Origin: Isosphaeraceae bacterium EP7
Lineage (GTDB): Bacteria > Planctomycetota > Planctomycetia > Isosphaerales > Isosphaeraceae
Assembly (NCBI GenBank): GCA_038400315.1
Contig: CP151667.1
Coordinates: 6,521,174 to 6,585,173 of the forward strand
Reading direction: 5' to 3'
DNA length: 64,000 nt
Shown here: in pieces, positions 61,651-64,000 of the stretch
How the letters are laid out: each line of letters opens with the position of its first letter
Numbering within the stretch: the stretch's first letter is position 1
Program-made: the position numbers and the translations under genes
The notes under the pieces: generated by a model
Databases searched by the model: none
Told to the model about the DNA's origin: nothing
The model's input: only the letters and a program-made list of their open reading frames with translations

Positions 61651-64000
61651 TCAGATCAGGAGCCGGTTTGGCTCCGATGTCCGCAGCCGGTCGCGCAGCG
61701 ACGGATTCAGGCCGTACCCCAGGCTGAGCAGCTTGATCGGGTGCAACGTCACCTTGCCCCTCGGCTGCTCCATCTGCATCCGGCAGGCGCCGCATTCGGT
61801 GGCGCCCAGCTCGATGTCATCCTCGCGGAAACGCCGCAGGAGCCCACGGCCGGCCCTCAGCGACGTCCGGAATTGCGTCTTCGCCAGCCCGAACGTCCCG
61901 GCCATGCCCGAGCAGCCGCGGTCGATGAACTCGGCGTTCAGTTCGGGGATCCCCCGGATCAGGTCCAGGCCCGGCGTCCCCACGTCGAGCGACCGGAGGT
62001 GGCAGGGCTGATGGTAACCCACGCGGGCCCGTACCGGGGTTTCGGGTCTGGGCAATTCGCCCAGCTCGCTCATCTCCCGCAGATAGTCGCCCACGTCGCG
62101 AGTGTTCTCGGCGACGAGCGCCGCGTCGAGGTCGTCGGTGAGCTTGAGATACTCGACCTTCAGCATCAGGGCGGCGGTGGGCTCGGAGCAGACGATGGTG
62201 TAGCCATCGCGGACGGCATCGCCCAGCACACGCAGGTTGGCCAGGGCCAGGTCGCGTGCGTGCTCAAGGTCTCCGGCCACCAGGGCGGGCATGCCCGAGC
62301 CTCGCTGCCCCTTGGGCACGAGCACGTCGACCCCGGCGTGCTGGAGCACCCCGACAACGCTTTCGGCAAGTTCCTGGTCGTAATGGTTGGCGTAGACGTC
62401 GACGAAGTAGGCCACACGCCGCCCGCCCGTCACGTTGTCCTTCGATTGGGTCAGGCCCATGCGCTCGGCCCTGCGGACGAATGGCGTCCGATTCGCCCTG
62501 GGGAGCCGGCGGTAGCGGGACAGGCCGGTCGCCCGCTCCATGACCCAGCGGGCCGACCGGCGGCCCAGCAAGGCGTTGGCGATCAGCGGGAACCGGCTGG
62601 CCAGACTCGACCAGATGTCGATCCGGGCGAGGAACCAGTCGGCGTGGGCCAGCCCGTGGTTCTCGACGTAGGCGGCCTTGGCCTCGAGCATCAGGGTCGA
62701 GACGTCGACGCCCGAGGGGCACTCAGTCCGGCATAGGTTGCAGTGGATGCAGAGCCCCGCGTTGCGGCGGAACTCCTCAGTGCCCCACAGTTTAGGATCG
62801 ACGGCGCCGGTCGCCACCTGGCGTACTAGGTTGGCCTGCGCACGGGGGCTGGCCGCCTCGTCGCGCGAGGCCCTGAACGTGGGGCACATCCGCATCGTCG
62901 GCTCCTGCGTCCGGCAGGTCCCGCAGCCATTGCAGTTCGACGCCGCCTCCAGCATCGAGAGCCCCGCCCAGCGCAGAGCCGAGACCGGCCCCGGGGCGGG
63001 TTCCGCGGGCTCTCCGCCGAAGGCCAGCTCCGGATGGTCGCCCGACGCCCCGGGGGAGTCCGGCGGCCAGAGCACGGTGGGCAGCGCTGCGGGCTGGATC
63101 GGCCGCAAGTGGCGAGTCAGCAGGTGCGGGTCATGGCCGACGACCTTGCCGGGGTTGAGGATATGCGCCGGGTCGAACGCCTCCTTGATCTCGTCATTGA
63201 TCCGGGCCAGGTCCGATGACTGGCGGCGGAGGAACTGGGTGCGCACCAGGCCGCAGCCGTGCTCGCCCGAGACCGTGCCGCCGAACTCCCAGGCGGCCTC
63301 GGACAGGTCGTCGGCCAGGGGCTCGAGCTTGGCGCGATCGGCGACCTCGGCCAGGTCCAGGAACGGCCTGACGTGCAGCTGACCGTCGCCAGCGTGGGCG
63401 TACAGGGTCCAGGGGACCTCATGATGCCGCAGGATGGCCTGGAGCCTCTGGAGGAACCGCGGCAACATCTCGGGGGGGACGGCCAGGTCCTCGACGAACG
63501 GCACCGGCCGCGCACGCCCCGCACGCCGCATCAATTGCGGGACCACCGCCCGTCGTAGCCCGAGCAGCGCCTCGACCCCGGCCTTGCGGTGAACCTCCAC
63601 GGCGTCGGCCACCAGCAGGCCGGAGCCCTCGATGCGTCGCGCCAGCCGGCGGGCGCGTTCGGCCACGAGGTCGGCATCGTCCCCCTCGAACTCGACGACC
63701 AGGGCGGCCTCGGCGGCTTCGGGCACCCAGTTCTTGTAGGGGGCGCCGGCATCGCGGGCCAGGCTCAGGCTCCGCCAGTCGAACAGGTCGCAGGCCGAGG
63801 GGCTCTCGGCCATCACGTCGGCCACCGCCGATGCGGCGTCACTCAACCGGCCGAACGGCAGCAGCAGGGCCGACTGGGCCGCCGGCAGCGGCACGGTCGT
63901 CAGCGTTGCCTCGGCCACCAGGGCCAGCGTCCCCTCCGACCCGACGAGCAGCCGGGCCAGGTCGATCCCGTCGGCTCGCACGGCCGACGCCAGCGCGTAG
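61651..64000 (-). CDS. FAD-linked oxidase / Fe-S oxidoreductase fusion (partial, N-terminus beyond right edge)
   Basis: The frame is open to the right edge; 782 codons are visible. It begins in the end of a FAD-binding-4 domain (ARLLVGSEGTLALVAEATL). The FAD-oxidase C-terminal domain follows, with TLYAHAGDGQLHVRPF and SGEHGCGLVRTQFL. Then come two [4Fe-4S] motifs (CNGCGTCRTQEPTMRMCP; CIHCNLCRTECPSGV) and two CCG-type cysteine domains near the C-terminus (GYHQPCHLRSLD, ECGACRMQMEQP). This is the GlcD-GlcF-like fusion also called D-lactate or 2-hydroxyglutarate dehydrogenase. D-lactate would fit the MurQ product made a few kilobases away (inference). It ends 183 bases before bphP starts. Confidence 0.9.
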   Translation of the reverse strand, partial: YALASAVRADGIDLARLLVGSEGTLALVAEATLTTVPLPAAQSALLLPFGRLSDAASAVADVMAESPSACDLFDWRSLSLARDAGAPYKNWVPEAAEAALVVEFEGDDADLVAERARRLARRIEGSGLLVADAVEVHRKAGVEALLGLRRAVVPQLMRRAGRARPVPFVEDLAVPPEMLPRFLQRLQAILRHHEVPWTLYAHAGDGQLHVRPFLDLAEVADRAKLEPLADDLSEAAWEFGGTVSGEHGCGLVRTQFLRRQSSDLARINDEIKEAFDPAHILNPGKVVGHDPHLLTRHLRPIQPAALPTVLWPPDSPGASGDHPELAFGGEPAEPAPGPVSALRWAGLSMLEAASNCNGCGTCRTQEPTMRMCPTFRASRDEAASPRAQANLVRQVATGAVDPKLWGTEEFRRNAGLCIHCNLCRTECPSGVDVSTLMLEAKAAYVENHGLAHADWFLARIDIWSSLASRFPLIANALLGRRSARWVMERATGLSRYRRLPRANRTPFVRRAERMGLTQSKDNVTGGRRVAYFVDVYANHYDQELAESVVGVLQHAGVDVLVPKGQRGSGMPALVAGDLEHARDLALANLRVLGDAVRDGYTIVCSEPTAALMLKVEYLKLTDDLDAALVAENTRDVGDYLREMSELGELPRPETPVRARVGYHQPCHLRSLDVGTPGLDLIRGIPELNAEFIDRGCSGMAGTFGLAKTQFRTSLRAGRGLLRRFREDDIELGATECGACRMQMEQPRGKVTLHPIKLLSLGYGLNPSLRDRLRTSEPNRLLI

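Noticed and set aside
60532-62736. Open plus-strand frame of 734 codons
   Set aside because: Opposite bphP and the Fe-S oxidoreductase, both firmly identified; no motifs.

Overview
The window looks like a chromosomal segment of a planctomycete, most likely of the Isosphaeraceae type. This is inferred, not proven. The supporting signs are very high GC, giant beta-helix surface proteins with an N-terminal LExxxLLx motif, a sigma factor fused to a membrane/extracytoplasmic domain, an LptD-like outer-membrane protein beside a peptidoglycan-recycling operon, a TIGR03032 protein, a Tat-type Gfo/Idh/MocA oxidoreductase, and a protein with the STGPRTxEGK motif. No tRNA, rRNA or CRISPR array was recognised.

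Layout. 1-7285 (minus) is the N-terminal 2,428 codons of a giant beta-helix/Ig-repeat surface protein that runs off the left edge. 7.7-16.0 kb holds housekeeping and transport genes: thiol peroxidase, a secreted alpha/beta hydrolase, a POT peptide transporter, an S9 peptidase, a DUF4058 gene that has lost its stop and runs into fhs, and formate-THF ligase. 16.0-19.1 kb (minus) is an ECF sigma / zinc-finger anti-sigma / secreted protein operon. 19.3-22.7 kb (minus) is an overlapping gene pair, a HExxH metallopeptidase plus a metallo-beta-lactamase-fold protein, which is the best candidate for an undescribed module. 22.7-27.1 kb has degraded sequence and small genes (two hypotheticals, a TlpA-like thioredoxin, a PepSY-like protein, an HPF/RaiA-like protein), several followed by clear hairpin terminators.

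27.1-30.2 kb is a rearranged locus. An intact ECF sigma/membrane fusion gene is preceded by a broken second copy carrying a 448-bp exact repeat, a 176-bp MITE with a 6-bp target duplication, and a low-GC foreign gene. 30.4-33.9 kb carries DUF1003, an STGPRT-motif protein and a DEAD-box helicase with a near-consensus promoter. 34.2-38.2 kb (minus) is a batA-batB/TPR-batD operon without moxR.

39.75-44.5 kb is an accessory island bounded by two almost identical 703-bp internally deleted ISAs1-type elements. It holds an AT-rich block, a TIGR03032 gene and a beta-helix gene flanked by 206-bp direct repeats. 44.5-47.9 kb (minus) has an oxidoreductase and a MOSC-purE-purK operon joined by 4-base overlaps. 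48.2-51.7 kb (plus) is a MurNAc-recycling operon: murQ, a BadF-type sugar kinase, and a NamZ-type exo-muramidase fused to a sulfite-oxidase-like molybdopterin domain. 51.8-56.2 kb (minus) encodes DgkA and an LptD/OstA-like outer-membrane protein. 56.5-61.5 kb (minus) is a red-light signalling operon (bacteriophytochrome kinase, response regulator, hybrid kinase, heme oxygenase). 61.65-64.0 kb is a FAD/Fe-S oxidoreductase cut by the right edge.
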